A stretch of 64,000 bases of DNA from CAWBRT01 sp963819175 (GCA_963819175.1 CAWFVJ010000011.1:36561-100560), one strand, 5' to 3'; positions 17,817-27,567 are shown, counted from the stretch's first letter. Notes: generated by a model from the letters alone, not told the origin. A program made the numbers and translations.

Positions 17817-18941
17817 CTACGCCTTTGCGGACCTGGCCCCGGTCCTGACGAACGCTAGCAACTCCTCAGCCGAAAGCTGGTCGAGGCCAAGCTTCTTCAA
17901 GTCGCGAGCCTTTCCGTACAGATCAAATCCCGAAGCCATGCACAACGTATCGACGACAAGCTTAATATGGGTATTAGGCAAACCGAACTTTTCCAGGAGC
18001 TTTAACATTGGAATCAACCCGTAGGGGATATCCTCCAGCAAGTACCTCTGGTTCAGAGTCTTCGGAAGCTTGCTGCCGTCGTAGACAGGATTCGTGCGGC
18101 AGAACTCCCAAATGCTGTTTCCCGATGCGCCCTGATATTCGTAGTAGCCTTTCATAACATCAAAGATAGGCCGCAGGTCAAAGCCTACTTTGCGCAGCGA
18201 CATACGCTCGGCTTCCATGGCATCAATGATGCGGCCAATCGCAGGGGTCATGCCGGTGTAATAGAACATCGCCTCCGTGCCGTTTTCGATGTTGGAAATG
18301 TTGCCTAGGACCACCGGCAGGTGCACGAGAAAGTTTAAATTTGAAAGTCCGGTTGCGAGTACATCAGGGTTCTTGATGGTGTATTCGTACACCTCTTTCA
18401 TCTTTGCCAGCACGCGGTCGGTCTCGGCGGCGGGAAACGCTGCTAATCCAAGATAACGCTTAAACCCACGCAGCCACACGGTTGTCGGGCTTTTCCTGCG
18501 GCAGGCGTACATCATGCACTCGGCTTCCGCGATCGTTACTTTCTTGTTGCATCCAGCCTGCTTGATCACTTGGCTAAAGTGGATGCTGCCGCCGAAGTTG
18601 CCTGGAGTGAGAACGACAATATGATCCTCCCGCAGATAGGGCGCGCACACCTTGGCAACTGCCTCTTGCGCAAAAGACGGTACGATAACCAGAACGAGTT
18701 CGGACTCGGCCAGAGCTTCCTGGATGTCTGTTGTGATCTTGTAGACCTTCACGAATTCCGATTTGAGGCCGCTGCTAGGAAGAGCTTCCAGATTAATCCC
18801 TTTCAGCTTCATTACTTCAGCCACATTTGCCTCGAACTGCGGTAGTTCATACCACGCCACCTTGAAGCCACGAGCCGATAGATCCGCTGCCGCCGCAGAG
18901 GCGCCATTCCCTCCGCCTATGACCGTAATTACCTTTCCCAT
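17817..18941 (-). CDS. Opine (octopine/nopaline) dehydrogenase family protein, copy 1
   Basis: A 374-residue NAD(P)-dependent enzyme. The Rossmann motif VITVIGGGNGASAAAADL starts at residue 4. The C-terminal catalytic domain contains HLPVVLGNISNIENG, with the family His, and PTH/YRYL-type helices. The family makes or oxidises N-(carboxyalkyl) amino acids. AAGGAGGG, spaced six bases before the ATG at 18941, fixes the start; an upstream GTG is two codons earlier. It is about 65 percent alike by eye to the next gene, a tandem duplication. Confidence 0.87.
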   Translation of the reverse strand: MGKVITVIGGGNGASAAAADLSARGFKVAWYELPQFEANVAEVMKLKGINLEALPSSGLKSEFVKVYKITTDIQEALAESELVLVIVPSFAQEAVAKVCAPYLREDHIVVLTPGNFGGSIHFSQVIKQAGCNKKVTIAEAECMMYACRRKSPTTVWLRGFKRYLGLAAFPAAETDRVLAKMKEVYEYTIKNPDVLATGLSNLNFLVHLPVVLGNISNIENGTEAMFYYTGMTPAIGRIIDAMEAERMSLRKVGFDLRPIFDVMKGYYEYQGASGNSIWEFCRTNPVYDGSKLPKTLNQRYLLEDIPYGLIPMLKLLEKFGLPNTHIKLVVDTLCMASGFDLYGKARDLKKLGLDQLSAEELLAFVRTGARSAKA

Positions 18942-19165
18942 TGACACCCTCCTTCTGTATAACTATGGATCGAGATCCGGATGCACGAACTTGCTTCGAG
19001 CAGCATCCATCGATCTACAAATGCTGTGAAGTACAAGGGCGACTATTCAGACGCTGTGGATGTGCCTCAAGCGGCTAAGGCCGGTTCGTCCGTCCTTTGA
19101 TCCGTACGGCTAAAGCTGTGGGCGTCCACGATAATGTCCTTCAAAGTCATGTATGAAAACAAGTT

Positions 19166-20290
19166 CTAAGTATTTGTTGACCTGCCACCCACCGTCACAA
19201 ACTCGAGTAACATCTCGGCTGACAAATGGTCTAACCTCAATTTCTTCAAATCCCGAGCGGTGTTGTAAAGATTGACTCCTGATGCCATGCAGAGCGCATC
19301 GACAACAGACTTAGTATGCGTCCCTGGCAATCCGACCTGCTCCAGAAGCTTCAGCATCGGAATCAGACCGTATGGCATGTCCTCCAGAAGGTAGCGGTGG
19401 TTAAGCGTTTTGGGCATCTTATTTCTGGCATATACGGAGCCATTACGGCAAAACTCCCAAATCGTATTCCCGGCGCCACCCTGATGACCGTAGTATCCCT
19501 TCAAAATATCCAATAATGGCCTTACTTGAATACCAACTGTCTGGAGCGCCATACGCTCAGAATCGATGGCATCTACAATTCGGCCGATTGCCGGCGTCAT
19601 GCCATAACCATAAAACGGGAGGTCGACACCGTTCTCAATATTCGATAGATTTCCAAGCACGACCGGCAAATGAAGTAGAAAGTTAGCATTGGACAGGCCG
19701 GCCACAAGAACGTTAGGCATTCTCCTCGCAGCCGGGTAGAGCTGCCTAAATAGGGCCAGTACGCGATCTGTATCGCTTGCAGGAAAAGCAGCTAGCCCGA
19801 GCTCTCCCTTATATCCATTGATTGAAATGCTGTCCGGAGTGTTCCTCCTGCAGCCGTATATCAAGGTTTCGGTTTCGGCCAGCGTAAGCTTCTTGTTACA
19901 TCCGCACTCACGAACAATCTGCTGAAAGCGAATAGCGCCACCAAAGTTGCCGGGCATCAATACGATGATGTGCTCATCCCGCAGGTGCGGCGCGCAGAGT
20001 CGTGCGATCCTATCCTGGGCAAATGCCGGTACGATAACGATTACCAGTTCTGAATTGACCAGCGCTCGTTCTATATCTGTAGTTATTGTGTCGATTTCTA
20101 CAAAACCCGAAGTCAACCCGCTGGCGGGCACAGCTTCTAAGTCAACGCCCTTTCGCCTTACTGCTTGTGCTATGTTGGACTCGAACTCCGGCACTTCATA
20201 CCACGCAACCTTAAAGCCTCGCAAAGATAAATCCGCCGCTGCTGCAGACCCTCCATTCCCGCCGCCAATGACAGTGACGTGCTCTACCAT
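19166..20290 (-). CDS. Opine dehydrogenase family protein, copy 2
   Basis: A 374-residue paralogue of the 17817 gene. It has the same VTVIGGGNGGSAAAADL Rossmann motif, the HLPVVLGNLSNIENG catalytic segment and the ending LRLDHLSAEMLLEFV. The ATG at 20290 with GGGA upstream is preferred over 20302. The 224-base gap to copy 1 holds no gene and may carry a separate promoter. Two copies may differ in keto-acid or amine preference, or form a heteromer; the sequence does not say which. The gene lies downstream of the MmgE/PrpD gene, so both copies probably belong to one pathway. Confidence 0.87.
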   Translation of the reverse strand: MVEHVTVIGGGNGGSAAAADLSLRGFKVAWYEVPEFESNIAQAVRRKGVDLEAVPASGLTSGFVEIDTITTDIERALVNSELVIVIVPAFAQDRIARLCAPHLRDEHIIVLMPGNFGGAIRFQQIVRECGCNKKLTLAETETLIYGCRRNTPDSISINGYKGELGLAAFPASDTDRVLALFRQLYPAARRMPNVLVAGLSNANFLLHLPVVLGNLSNIENGVDLPFYGYGMTPAIGRIVDAIDSERMALQTVGIQVRPLLDILKGYYGHQGGAGNTIWEFCRNGSVYARNKMPKTLNHRYLLEDMPYGLIPMLKLLEQVGLPGTHTKSVVDALCMASGVNLYNTARDLKKLRLDHLSAEMLLEFVTVGGRSTNT

Positions 20291-20353
20291 GTCGGTTCCC
20301 ATCGGCGCAGACGTGGCTTTACTTCACAACACATGGCAACAGTCCTTTGTGAG

Positions 20354-21745
20354 TCAGTTCGCCCCTGCGGCCCGCTCCTCCGGCACCATCGTATTCTCCA
20401 TCAATCTGGAGATGTCTTTCTGGGCGTCAAGCCGCTGGAGCATATCTAGAACCGTACTTTGTTGGCCGGAAGGCAGAGCACCGCTACTGCACTCGAGAAA
20501 CTTCTTCGCGATTTCCTCATCCGTAAGGGGATCACTCCCGGAGCCTCTCAGGCGGCCGATTCTGCCGGTTAAGGTCTGACCATCTGCCATTGCCACCGTT
20601 ACCTGCGTAAATCGACGATCTGTTCCATCAGGATCGAACATTGGCAACTTAGGATCTTGCACCTTTAGCACGCGTGGCATGAACGACTGGATCCCCCCTC
20701 TTTGAACCATCTCGTCAGCGAAGCTAGTGTTATCGAGACGGCGATCCGTCAATGCCGCCGCTACGGCATATTGCATGCTGAACTTCGCTTCTAAGCCTGT
20801 CTGTGGCAAATCGTGAATAAGAGGGCCAAACGATCCGGCCGGCGCCAGGCATGTAACGGTCGATATATTCCTTGTATCAAGGGAAGGGTTCTCAGATAGG
20901 ATCTTAAGAAAGATAGCATCGAGCGCTCTGTGGGCAGCATCGCAGCATGGATAGCACTTTACATTCAAGCCCGGAGAAATGATCGCGAATGGTGCACCGA
21001 ACGATATCTTCTTTAGCGGTATGGCCGACTCTGCGAGTACCTGAAAGTAGCCGCCCTCTCCGAAGACGTCTTCAGAGGCGGTAAAGCCATCAGCTGCTAA
21101 CAATGCCGCGATAATTCCAGACTGCGCTGCAAGCCCGCAATGCAGCGGCTTTGTCATACTCCCGAAGTTTTTTTGTAAACCGGCGGCCATAGAGGCCGCC
21201 ATTCCTATGGCCATCGTCATCTCGCGCTCCGGCAACCCTAACAGTTTGCCTGCTGCGGCAGCCGCGCCGAAGACACCTGTAGTACCCGTCGTATGCCAGC
21301 CCTTCGCAAACTGCTGAAACGCCGTATGGGAACCGAGTTTGTCGATGGCTTCAAGTCCAGCCAGGTAAGCAGTAACGATTTCCTGGCCTGAACTCTTCCT
21401 GTCCTCTCCAATCGCGAGGATAGTAGGCACCAAGACCGCGCTAGGATGTGACCGCGTGTTGATCAGCACGTCATCATAATCAAGCGCATGGGCCATGGTG
21501 CCGTTGACCAATGCTGCTGAGTCGGGAGAAAAGCGATAGCTGGTGCCGGGAACAGTAGCTGCTCCTGTAGCTCGCTGCTTTTTTACATAGGCCAGGATCT
21601 TTTGAGTAGCGGGTTCGTTCACTCCCGACAGCATACACGCAATCGTGTCGATGATCGCGTTCTTAGCATTGGCAATAGCCGCTTTTGGAAGGTCGGCATA
21701 GCGTAGCCGGCAGATAAACTCCACGCCTTCTTGCAAGATTGTCAT
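20354..21745 (-). CDS. MmgE/PrpD family protein (methylcitrate dehydratase / iminodisuccinate epimerase-like)
   Basis: A 463-residue member of the MmgE/PrpD family. Conserved pieces are NGTMAHALDYDDVL, GWHTTGTTGVFGAAAAAGKLL, MTKPLHCGLAAQSG and NVKCYPCCDAAHRALDA. Family members include 2-methylcitrate dehydratase, cis-aconitate decarboxylase and the iminodisuccinate epimerase of Agrobacterium. With opine-type dehydrogenases and an ArgH-like lyase nearby, an epimerase for an amino-dicarboxylate is more likely than methylcitrate metabolism, as no prpB/prpC is present. GGAG precedes the ATG at 21745; a TTG lies two codons upstream. Confidence 0.85.
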   Translation of the reverse strand: MTILQEGVEFICRLRYADLPKAAIANAKNAIIDTIACMLSGVNEPATQKILAYVKKQRATGAATVPGTSYRFSPDSAALVNGTMAHALDYDDVLINTRSHPSAVLVPTILAIGEDRKSSGQEIVTAYLAGLEAIDKLGSHTAFQQFAKGWHTTGTTGVFGAAAAAGKLLGLPEREMTMAIGMAASMAAGLQKNFGSMTKPLHCGLAAQSGIIAALLAADGFTASEDVFGEGGYFQVLAESAIPLKKISFGAPFAIISPGLNVKCYPCCDAAHRALDAIFLKILSENPSLDTRNISTVTCLAPAGSFGPLIHDLPQTGLEAKFSMQYAVAAALTDRRLDNTSFADEMVQRGGIQSFMPRVLKVQDPKLPMFDPDGTDRRFTQVTVAMADGQTLTGRIGRLRGSGSDPLTDEEIAKKFLECSSGALPSGQQSTVLDMLQRLDAQKDISRLMENTMVPEERAAGAN

Positions 21746-21776
21746 GTTCAATCACTCCCGACAGCCCGTAGCGCAT

Positions 21777-23198
21777 TCAGTGTCTTTCAAGAGCCCTTTT
21801 GTCCAGCTCCTCTAGCGTTCTGCCTTTGGTCTCAGGCGCAAAGACCGCAGTTACCACGACACAAAGCGCAAGTGCTATAGCGAACACTATCCAAACGAAC
21901 CTCTGCAGCTGCATGCCGACCAGCACTCCAATCAAGATAGGAGCCATTGCGCCTGTAAAGCGGCTTGAAGAGGCGGCGACAGAACTGGCAATAGCACGTA
22001 TTCTCGTCGGGAAAAGTTCGGGCACGAACGTCACAGCCACGACTATGCCGGCATCAACGAAGAATGTGTACATGCCAATGCAGTAAATTAACTGTTCAGG
22101 AGTAGTTACGAATGCGGCAGCGATTAAGCTGAGGGCGCCAATTGTAAGCGTGCTGATAACGATCGGCTTACGTCCGAGCTTATCAACCAGCAGTACACCA
22201 AGAGTGCGTCCGATCACGCCCACAGCGATATTTGCGACCGTATACGCCAAGCTCTTTTTCAAGGAAAAGTGGTAGATCATCATCAGATACGATGGCAGCC
22301 ACAGATTGACGGCGAGATTGACCGAGTTCGGGGCAATCCAAAGCAACCAGGCCACCATGTTGCGCGTCAGCCACCTTCGAGAGAACAGCTCTTTGTATTT
22401 GGCCTTGGCATCATCGGGGTCGGAATCGCTCTCGTACGGTACGGTTTTTCGAGCTTCTGCGATATTCTCGCGACTAGCTCCGATTTTAGCCAACGCATCT
22501 TCCGCCTCTCGAAAGCGTCCCTTCGATGCCAGCCAGCGGGGGGATTCGGGCACGCGGCGCCGTATTATGTAAGCGACGAATGCCGGGATAATTCCAAGCA
22601 AGAACATTCCCCGCCATCCGAGTTTTTGCGCCAGCAGCAAGGCCGTGACCGCTGCTACCAGCGTGCCGATCGGAAACATCAACGATGTCGAGCCCGTTAG
22701 CTTCCCCCGTACCTTGGTCGGGGTCATTTCTGAGACGATCGTCAGGTCAACAGGCATGAAACCCGCCAACCCCATACCCGTAATGATTCTGGTGAAAGTC
22801 ATTTGCAGTGGGGACTGCACGAATGCTGTCAGACCACAAAACAGGGTGTACATCAACAGGGTTCCCTGAAAAGCGAAACGGCGTCCCTTTTGTTCAGCGA
22901 GAGTGCCCCAAAGCCACATCCCAATAACGCCTCCCCACAAAGCGCTTGAGAGGATGAAGCCTTTCATGACCGGACTGAAGTTGAAATCACGGGTTACGAG
23001 CGGCATGACAAAGCCGAGGATGTAGTTGTCGAATGCGTCGAAGAGATATCCTAGACAACCCGCAAATACGAGAAATTTTGTCGTACTGGTCACGCCAGTC
23101 ATATCAATGATGCGTGCGACTTGTTTGCCAGATATCTGTGCTGATGTGTCGCTGGCTGCGGCACTGCCGGTTTGAATCTGCCCCGTGGTTTCACTCAT
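21777..23198 (-). CDS. MFS transporter, AAHS/sugar-porter-like
   Basis: A 473-residue carrier with twelve helices. Signatures are YLFDAFDNYILGFVMPLV in helix 1, WGTLAEQKGRRFAFQ in loop 2-3 and MGLAGFMPVDLTIVSEMTP before loop 4-5. The PESPRWLASKGR segment after helix 6 and the final FAPETKGRTLEELD are typical of the AAHS and sugar porter families. GAGGACTTT before the ATG at 23198 fixes the start; the longer frame starts at a weaker site. It lies 31 bases before the PrpD gene and is probably the importer of the cluster substrate. Confidence 0.87.
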   Translation of the reverse strand: MSETTGQIQTGSAAASDTSAQISGKQVARIIDMTGVTSTTKFLVFAGCLGYLFDAFDNYILGFVMPLVTRDFNFSPVMKGFILSSALWGGVIGMWLWGTLAEQKGRRFAFQGTLLMYTLFCGLTAFVQSPLQMTFTRIITGMGLAGFMPVDLTIVSEMTPTKVRGKLTGSTSLMFPIGTLVAAVTALLLAQKLGWRGMFLLGIIPAFVAYIIRRRVPESPRWLASKGRFREAEDALAKIGASRENIAEARKTVPYESDSDPDDAKAKYKELFSRRWLTRNMVAWLLWIAPNSVNLAVNLWLPSYLMMIYHFSLKKSLAYTVANIAVGVIGRTLGVLLVDKLGRKPIVISTLTIGALSLIAAAFVTTPEQLIYCIGMYTFFVDAGIVVAVTFVPELFPTRIRAIASSVAASSSRFTGAMAPILIGVLVGMQLQRFVWIVFAIALALCVVVTAVFAPETKGRTLEELDKRALERH

Positions 23199-23358
23199 AA
23201 AGTCCTCACGATTGTGGCTTCTGTCTATCGACCTAGTTCGAGACACGATGATGGCCGATCGAGCTGTGTACGACGTCTAACGAATCGCCGGGCCCCAACG
23301 GCTTGCGCTCATATATAGATGACCGTAGCCAAGCTCGCCTGAACGGAGAGCAAGGCTC

Positions 23359-24849
23359 TTAACTCTTGGCTAGCTCAGATGCCGCGATGTCCAATCGCTG
23401 GCGTGACGCCTTAAGTTCAGCTTCCCGCTCCCGCCACCAAGCCTCCTGGCCTGCGAATCGCTCTCTGCTTGCTTTTACGCTCCGAAGCGCCTCGCTTGGC
23501 GCGGGTCCACCCTTCACGCATCGTATGTTTATATTCGCAGTCGCTGACACTGCATTGCGGAGAGAGGCTTCGGACAGTCCCAATGCGTGCCCAAGGCGCT
23601 CCTGGGCGACACGGTCGAGCATATCTGTGGTGAGGTCAGGAGTACGCCCGCCTCGGTCGCAGAGTTCGCCTACAGCTGTGCCTACGACCATGTGCGCTTC
23701 CCGGAACGATAGCCCTCTTTCTCTAACCATCACGTCCGCCAGCTCGGTGACTGTTGAAAAGTTGTAAGCCGTTCTGGCCTCGGCAACCTCCGGTTTGACA
23801 CGCATGGTCTTTAGCGTAGCTGTCGATAGCCGTAGTACCGCCTCGGCCGCGAAGAAGCCATCTCTCAAAGGGTTAGTAGCTTCGGTGGAGACATCGCGCA
23901 GGTGGCCATAGGGAGTGCCCTTCAGAGCAGCCAGAGCCGTTACGAGTGCACCGATCAGATGCGCTGCTTTGCCGCGGATGTGCTCGAGTGTTATCGGATT
24001 CTTCTTTTGCGGCATAATGCTCGAAGTGGCAGCAACATCATCGCCGACTTCGATCCAGCCGAACTCGTCAGTTGCCCAAGTGTAAAGGTCCTGTGCCATC
24101 CGGCTCAGGTTCGTGCCCATGGTCGCCAGCGCCGAAAGCACTTGCGGCACGTAGTCGCGCGCGGCTACCGCGTCAATCGAGTTCTCCGCCACGCAGGCGA
24201 ATCCGGTTAGATCCGCCAGCATCTGGCGATCAATCGGGAATCCAGTGGTATTGAACGCGCATGCGCCCAGCGGGCAACGATTTACAACTTCATACGCCTG
24301 TTGCAGCCGTAGTTCGTCACGCTCCAACGCGTATGCGATCGCATGGAAGTAATGGCCCAAAGTTGTCGGCTGGGCAGGCTGCATGTGAGTGTACCCGGTG
24401 ACGATGGTGTTGGCGTGGGCTTCGGCCAGATCAAGTAGCATCTGCCGCAACTCGTGCAAGAAGGTCACAAGTATCAATAGCCGCTTCCGGGCGGACATGC
24501 AGGTCAGAGTAGCTATGATGTCATTGCGGCTGCGGCCCGTGTGCATTTGCCCGCCAAGAGCCGTTCCCGCCTTCTTCAAAATATGCGTCTCAACGTTGTA
24601 GTAAACCTCTTCCAGCGCGGGATCCCAAGTAATGGCTGCCGATCCGGCATCGCAAACTTCTTGGAACACACGCATCAACTCCGCCGCTCGTGACTGCGGC
24701 ACTATTTGCTGAGCGGCAAGCATGACGAGATGGGCGCGATTCAAATCCATCAACGGCTCGAATGAGTCCTGACTGTCGTGATCCAGTCCGGGTCTCACGA
24801 TGTAATCAACCACGACGTTGGATTGTGGAACCTTGACCCGCTCTCTCAT
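23359..24849 (-). CDS. Argininosuccinate-lyase-like C-N lyase (aspartase/fumarase superfamily)
   Basis: A 496-residue lyase. The three conserved regions are GGQMHTGRSRNDI, GYTHMQPAQPTTLGHY and the superfamily signature ATSSIMPQKKNP with the catalytic serine loop. The N-terminus lacks the WGGRF start usual in housekeeping ArgH. No arginine biosynthesis gene is nearby. EDDS lyase and iminodisuccinate lyase are ArgH-like enzymes that release fumarate and an amine, and the PrpD-family neighbour fits that chemistry. GGAGGAG lies ten bases before the ATG. The gene is divergent from a LysR regulator, which probably controls it. Confidence 0.85.
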   Translation of the reverse strand: MRERVKVPQSNVVVDYIVRPGLDHDSQDSFEPLMDLNRAHLVMLAAQQIVPQSRAAELMRVFQEVCDAGSAAITWDPALEEVYYNVETHILKKAGTALGGQMHTGRSRNDIIATLTCMSARKRLLILVTFLHELRQMLLDLAEAHANTIVTGYTHMQPAQPTTLGHYFHAIAYALERDELRLQQAYEVVNRCPLGACAFNTTGFPIDRQMLADLTGFACVAENSIDAVAARDYVPQVLSALATMGTNLSRMAQDLYTWATDEFGWIEVGDDVAATSSIMPQKKNPITLEHIRGKAAHLIGALVTALAALKGTPYGHLRDVSTEATNPLRDGFFAAEAVLRLSTATLKTMRVKPEVAEARTAYNFSTVTELADVMVRERGLSFREAHMVVGTAVGELCDRGGRTPDLTTDMLDRVAQERLGHALGLSEASLRNAVSATANINIRCVKGGPAPSEALRSVKASRERFAGQEAWWREREAELKASRQRLDIAASELAKS

Positions 24850-25230
24850 GGGATAACACTCCTCCGTACGTATCTGTGCGCAACAGGCAGGCGATGAATC
24901 GTACCGCTGCGGCTGTACCCCATATCGCTTTTGTCCAATTCACCTTTCCGAGTTGCTGAGGGCTGCTACCGGGGGCGATTTCGGCAAGGGTACAGAATCG
25001 CATCCTTCAAGGGCGGCAGCTGCTTTCACCCTTTGCGATTCTCCATTCTGCCCAGTCGATGAATGCGTCAATCGCTGCAATTGCCGCTTCTCGCTTCCTC
25101 TCTGGCTGACCCTGTCTGCCATAGAGGGCGGGAGAATGTACGAGCTCGATGGATCGCGCTTATGGGACACAATATCGCGTGGTCGGAGCATTGTCCAATT
25201 GATACTTTGCTAAGGTATGATATTCACCAT
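24850..25230. promoter_or_regulatory. Divergent lyase/LysR control region
   Basis: A 381-base gap between the divergent lyase and LysR genes; no protein-like frame survives inspection. ATAC-N9-GTAT at 25202-25218, just before the LysR start, is a dyad of the LysR-box type (T-N11-A core) and could be an autoregulatory site. A promoter for the lyase-MFS-PrpD transcript should lie near 24860-25000, but no clear -35/-10 pair can be claimed. Confidence 0.4.
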
Positions 25231-26130
25231 ATGAATAATACGCGCATCGATCTAAACCTGTTTGACGTATTTCATGCCGTGATGATGGAAGGGAACGTGA
25301 GCCGGGCTGCGCAGCGTCTCGCGATGTCACAGCCGGCCGTCAGCAATGCCTTGTCACGTCTGCGGCTGCTGTTGGGGGACAATTTGTTTGTCCGGGTCCA
25401 CCGGGGTGTGCGGCCCAGCGAGAAAGCTCTTGCCCTCTGGCCGGAAATTCAGGAGGCCATAGAAAAGATCAGAAATTCTGTTGGACCGCGGCAATTCGAA
25501 CCGGCGAAACTGCGGCAAACCTTCAATGTCGCCATTACGTATCCATTGCGATACAGTCTGGTACCCGCTCTAGCCGTTCATATTGTCAAGCGGGCGCCCT
25601 ACGTCAAGCTACACCTGCATCCACATACGGACGCTGACTCGACTGCGGCACTTGAGGCTGGTCATCTGGATTGCGCCATCGGCATGTTTCGCCAGCCTGC
25701 CGCGGGTCTGCACGTGGAGGAGCTATTTGCCGATAATTACGTCTGCGCACTGCGCAAAGGCCATCCGTTACTACGCTCACCGCTGACACTGAAAGCATTC
25801 GCCACTGCTGACCATGTGCTCATCCAGGCTTCCGGTCGCGGCTACAGCATGGTGGACGGCTGGCTTAGACTGAAAGGGATGAGCCGGAAGATGCCACTGG
25901 TCGTGAACCAATTTGAAGATGCGCTGGAAATCATAAAGAAAACCACCTTGATCACGGCAATTCCAGGGAGTCTGGCCAAAATGGCGGTACGGGCGGGTTG
26001 CAGAATTGTGGAACTGCCGTTCGCAAGCGAGAAAATACTCTACAAGATGCTCTGGCACGATCGTACCGAGCGGAGTGCCGCACAAATATACCTGAGATCA
26101 ACCATCAAGGCCCTAGTTATGAAATTCTGA
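25231..26130 (+). CDS. LysR-family transcriptional regulator
   Basis: A 299-residue regulator. The winged helix is at residues 6-65, with LNLFDVFHAVMMEGNVSRAA, QRLAMSQPAVSNALSRLR and FVRVHRGVRPSEKA. The periplasmic-binding-like effector domain follows. The RIDLNLF start is like the NodD/SyrM/NahR branch, which senses aromatic or amphipathic ligands. The ATG at 25231 is chosen because the domain begins there; the frame is open 168 bases further upstream without family sequence. Divergence from the ArgH-like gene makes the catabolic cluster its likely target. Confidence 0.9.
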   Translation: MNNTRIDLNLFDVFHAVMMEGNVSRAAQRLAMSQPAVSNALSRLRLLLGDNLFVRVHRGVRPSEKALALWPEIQEAIEKIRNSVGPRQFEPAKLRQTFNVAITYPLRYSLVPALAVHIVKRAPYVKLHLHPHTDADSTAALEAGHLDCAIGMFRQPAAGLHVEELFADNYVCALRKGHPLLRSPLTLKAFATADHVLIQASGRGYSMVDGWLRLKGMSRKMPLVVNQFEDALEIIKKTTLITAIPGSLAKMAVRAGCRIVELPFASEKILYKMLWHDRTERSAAQIYLRSTIKALVMKF

Positions 26131-26268
26131 TTGAACTGGATTGAGTAGGTACCTCTATGGCGTACACCCAACTGGGCTTTTCGAAGTAGATTTGTCAGTT
26201 ACTGCTGTCTGGGACGGCGTGAGTTCAATTAGAGTAGAAGCAACATCGAGCGTTGAGGGAACGAGGGC

Positions 26269-27537
26269 ATGGTTACGCTTTCCCGCGAATTTCAGATTTT
26301 TGTTAAGCCTGCCGGGGCTCTCTGCAATCTGGATTGCCAGTACTGTTACTACCTGAAAAAAGAACTACTATACCCCGGAAGCAGCACGTTTCGGATGCCC
26401 GACGATCTGCTGGAGGAGTACATTGTTCAGCAAATTGCCATTGTCCCGGGGAGCGAGGTCCTTTTCTCCTGGCACGGCGGGGAACCGACGATTCTCGGGC
26501 TGGACTATTTTCTCCGGATTGTGGAGCTCCAGCGCAAACACTGCCCCGTTGGCAAACACATCGCTAACAACATCCAAACCAATGGCGTTCTCCTGACAGA
26601 CGAGTGGTGCAGCTTTTTCGCTGCTGAGAACTTTAGCGTCGGCCTCAGCCTCGACGGTCCGAACACACTTCATGACGCTTATCGCGTCACCAAAAACCAG
26701 GGCCCTACGCACCGGCAGGTGATGCAGGCCTATCGCTTGTTGCGACGGCATAAGATTCCCGTCGATCTTCTCTGTGTGGTTCATGCGCAGAATGTTCGGC
26801 ATCCCCTGGACGTCTATCGCTTCTTTAAGGAGATCGGGGCCCAGTACCTGAGCTTTATTCCGCTGGTGGAGCCGCAGCCGGAGTCCCCGGACGGTGTGAG
26901 CGAGCGCACCGTACCAGCCGAGGCCTTTGGCGATTTTCTCTGCGCCATCTTCGACGAGTGGGTCCGGCACGATATGGGGCGGATCATCGTCCAGAGCTTC
27001 GAAGAAGCGGCGAGGCCGGCCTACGGGTTGGGCCATTCGCTGTGTGTCTTCCGTCCCACCTGCGGGGATGTGCCGGTGATCGAGCACAACGGCGATTTCT
27101 ATCAGTGCGATCACTTCGTCACCCCCGAGCACCGGCTGGGCAATCTTCGCGAAACCCCGCTTGCGGAACTTCTCGACAACCCGGCGCAAGAAGCCTTCGG
27201 GCGAGCCAAGCAGGAGAAACTGCCGCGTACTTGCCAGGCCTGCGAGGTTCTGGAAATGTGCAACGGGGGCTGCCCGAAAGATCGCATCGTCCAGACGTCC
27301 GCCAGCGAGCCAGGTCTGAACTACCTCTGCGCCGGCTATCGGCGCTTCTTCACGCACTGCCGTCCCTATACCCTCAAGATGGCGGCGCTGGAGTGGAACG
27401 GGCAATCGCCGGAATTGCTGATGGAGCAACTGCGTGCTGAGAAAACCAGGACGCTGTCGAAGGCAGGGCGCAACGACCCCTGTCCTTGTGGAAGCGGCCG
27501 CAAATTTAAGAAGTGCTGCCTGACCGGGACGGGCTAA
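26269..27537 (+). CDS. Anaerobic sulfatase maturase-like radical SAM/SPASM protein with SEC-C tail
   Basis: A 422-residue protein. The radical SAM cluster cysteines are Cys19, Cys23 and Cys26 (CNLDCQYCYY). LFSWHGGEPTILG binds SAM. The SPASM region has a late Cys set (PTCGDVPVIE, FYQCDHFV, CQACEVLEMCNGGCPKD). Residues about 399-418 (NDPCPCGSGRKFKKCC) are a SEC-C zinc motif. anSME enzymes convert a sulfatase Ser or Cys to formylglycine under anoxia, and the Asp after the YQC cysteine fits the anSME proton acceptor. No sulfatase lies in the window. The next gene, 30 bases on, is a hydrolase. Confidence 0.9.
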   Translation: MVTLSREFQIFVKPAGALCNLDCQYCYYLKKELLYPGSSTFRMPDDLLEEYIVQQIAIVPGSEVLFSWHGGEPTILGLDYFLRIVELQRKHCPVGKHIANNIQTNGVLLTDEWCSFFAAENFSVGLSLDGPNTLHDAYRVTKNQGPTHRQVMQAYRLLRRHKIPVDLLCVVHAQNVRHPLDVYRFFKEIGAQYLSFIPLVEPQPESPDGVSERTVPAEAFGDFLCAIFDEWVRHDMGRIIVQSFEEAARPAYGLGHSLCVFRPTCGDVPVIEHNGDFYQCDHFVTPEHRLGNLRETPLAELLDNPAQEAFGRAKQEKLPRTCQACEVLEMCNGGCPKDRIVQTSASEPGLNYLCAGYRRFFTHCRPYTLKMAALEWNGQSPELLMEQLRAEKTRTLSKAGRNDPCPCGSGRKFKKCCLTGTG

Positions 27538-27567
27538 TCTGTGTGTGGCTGGAAAGGAGAAACCATC

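Noticed and set aside
23359..24849. Housekeeping argininosuccinate lyase argH
   Set aside because: No arginine genes are near, the usual N-terminus is absent and the context is a catabolic operon; a general C-N lyase call is safer.
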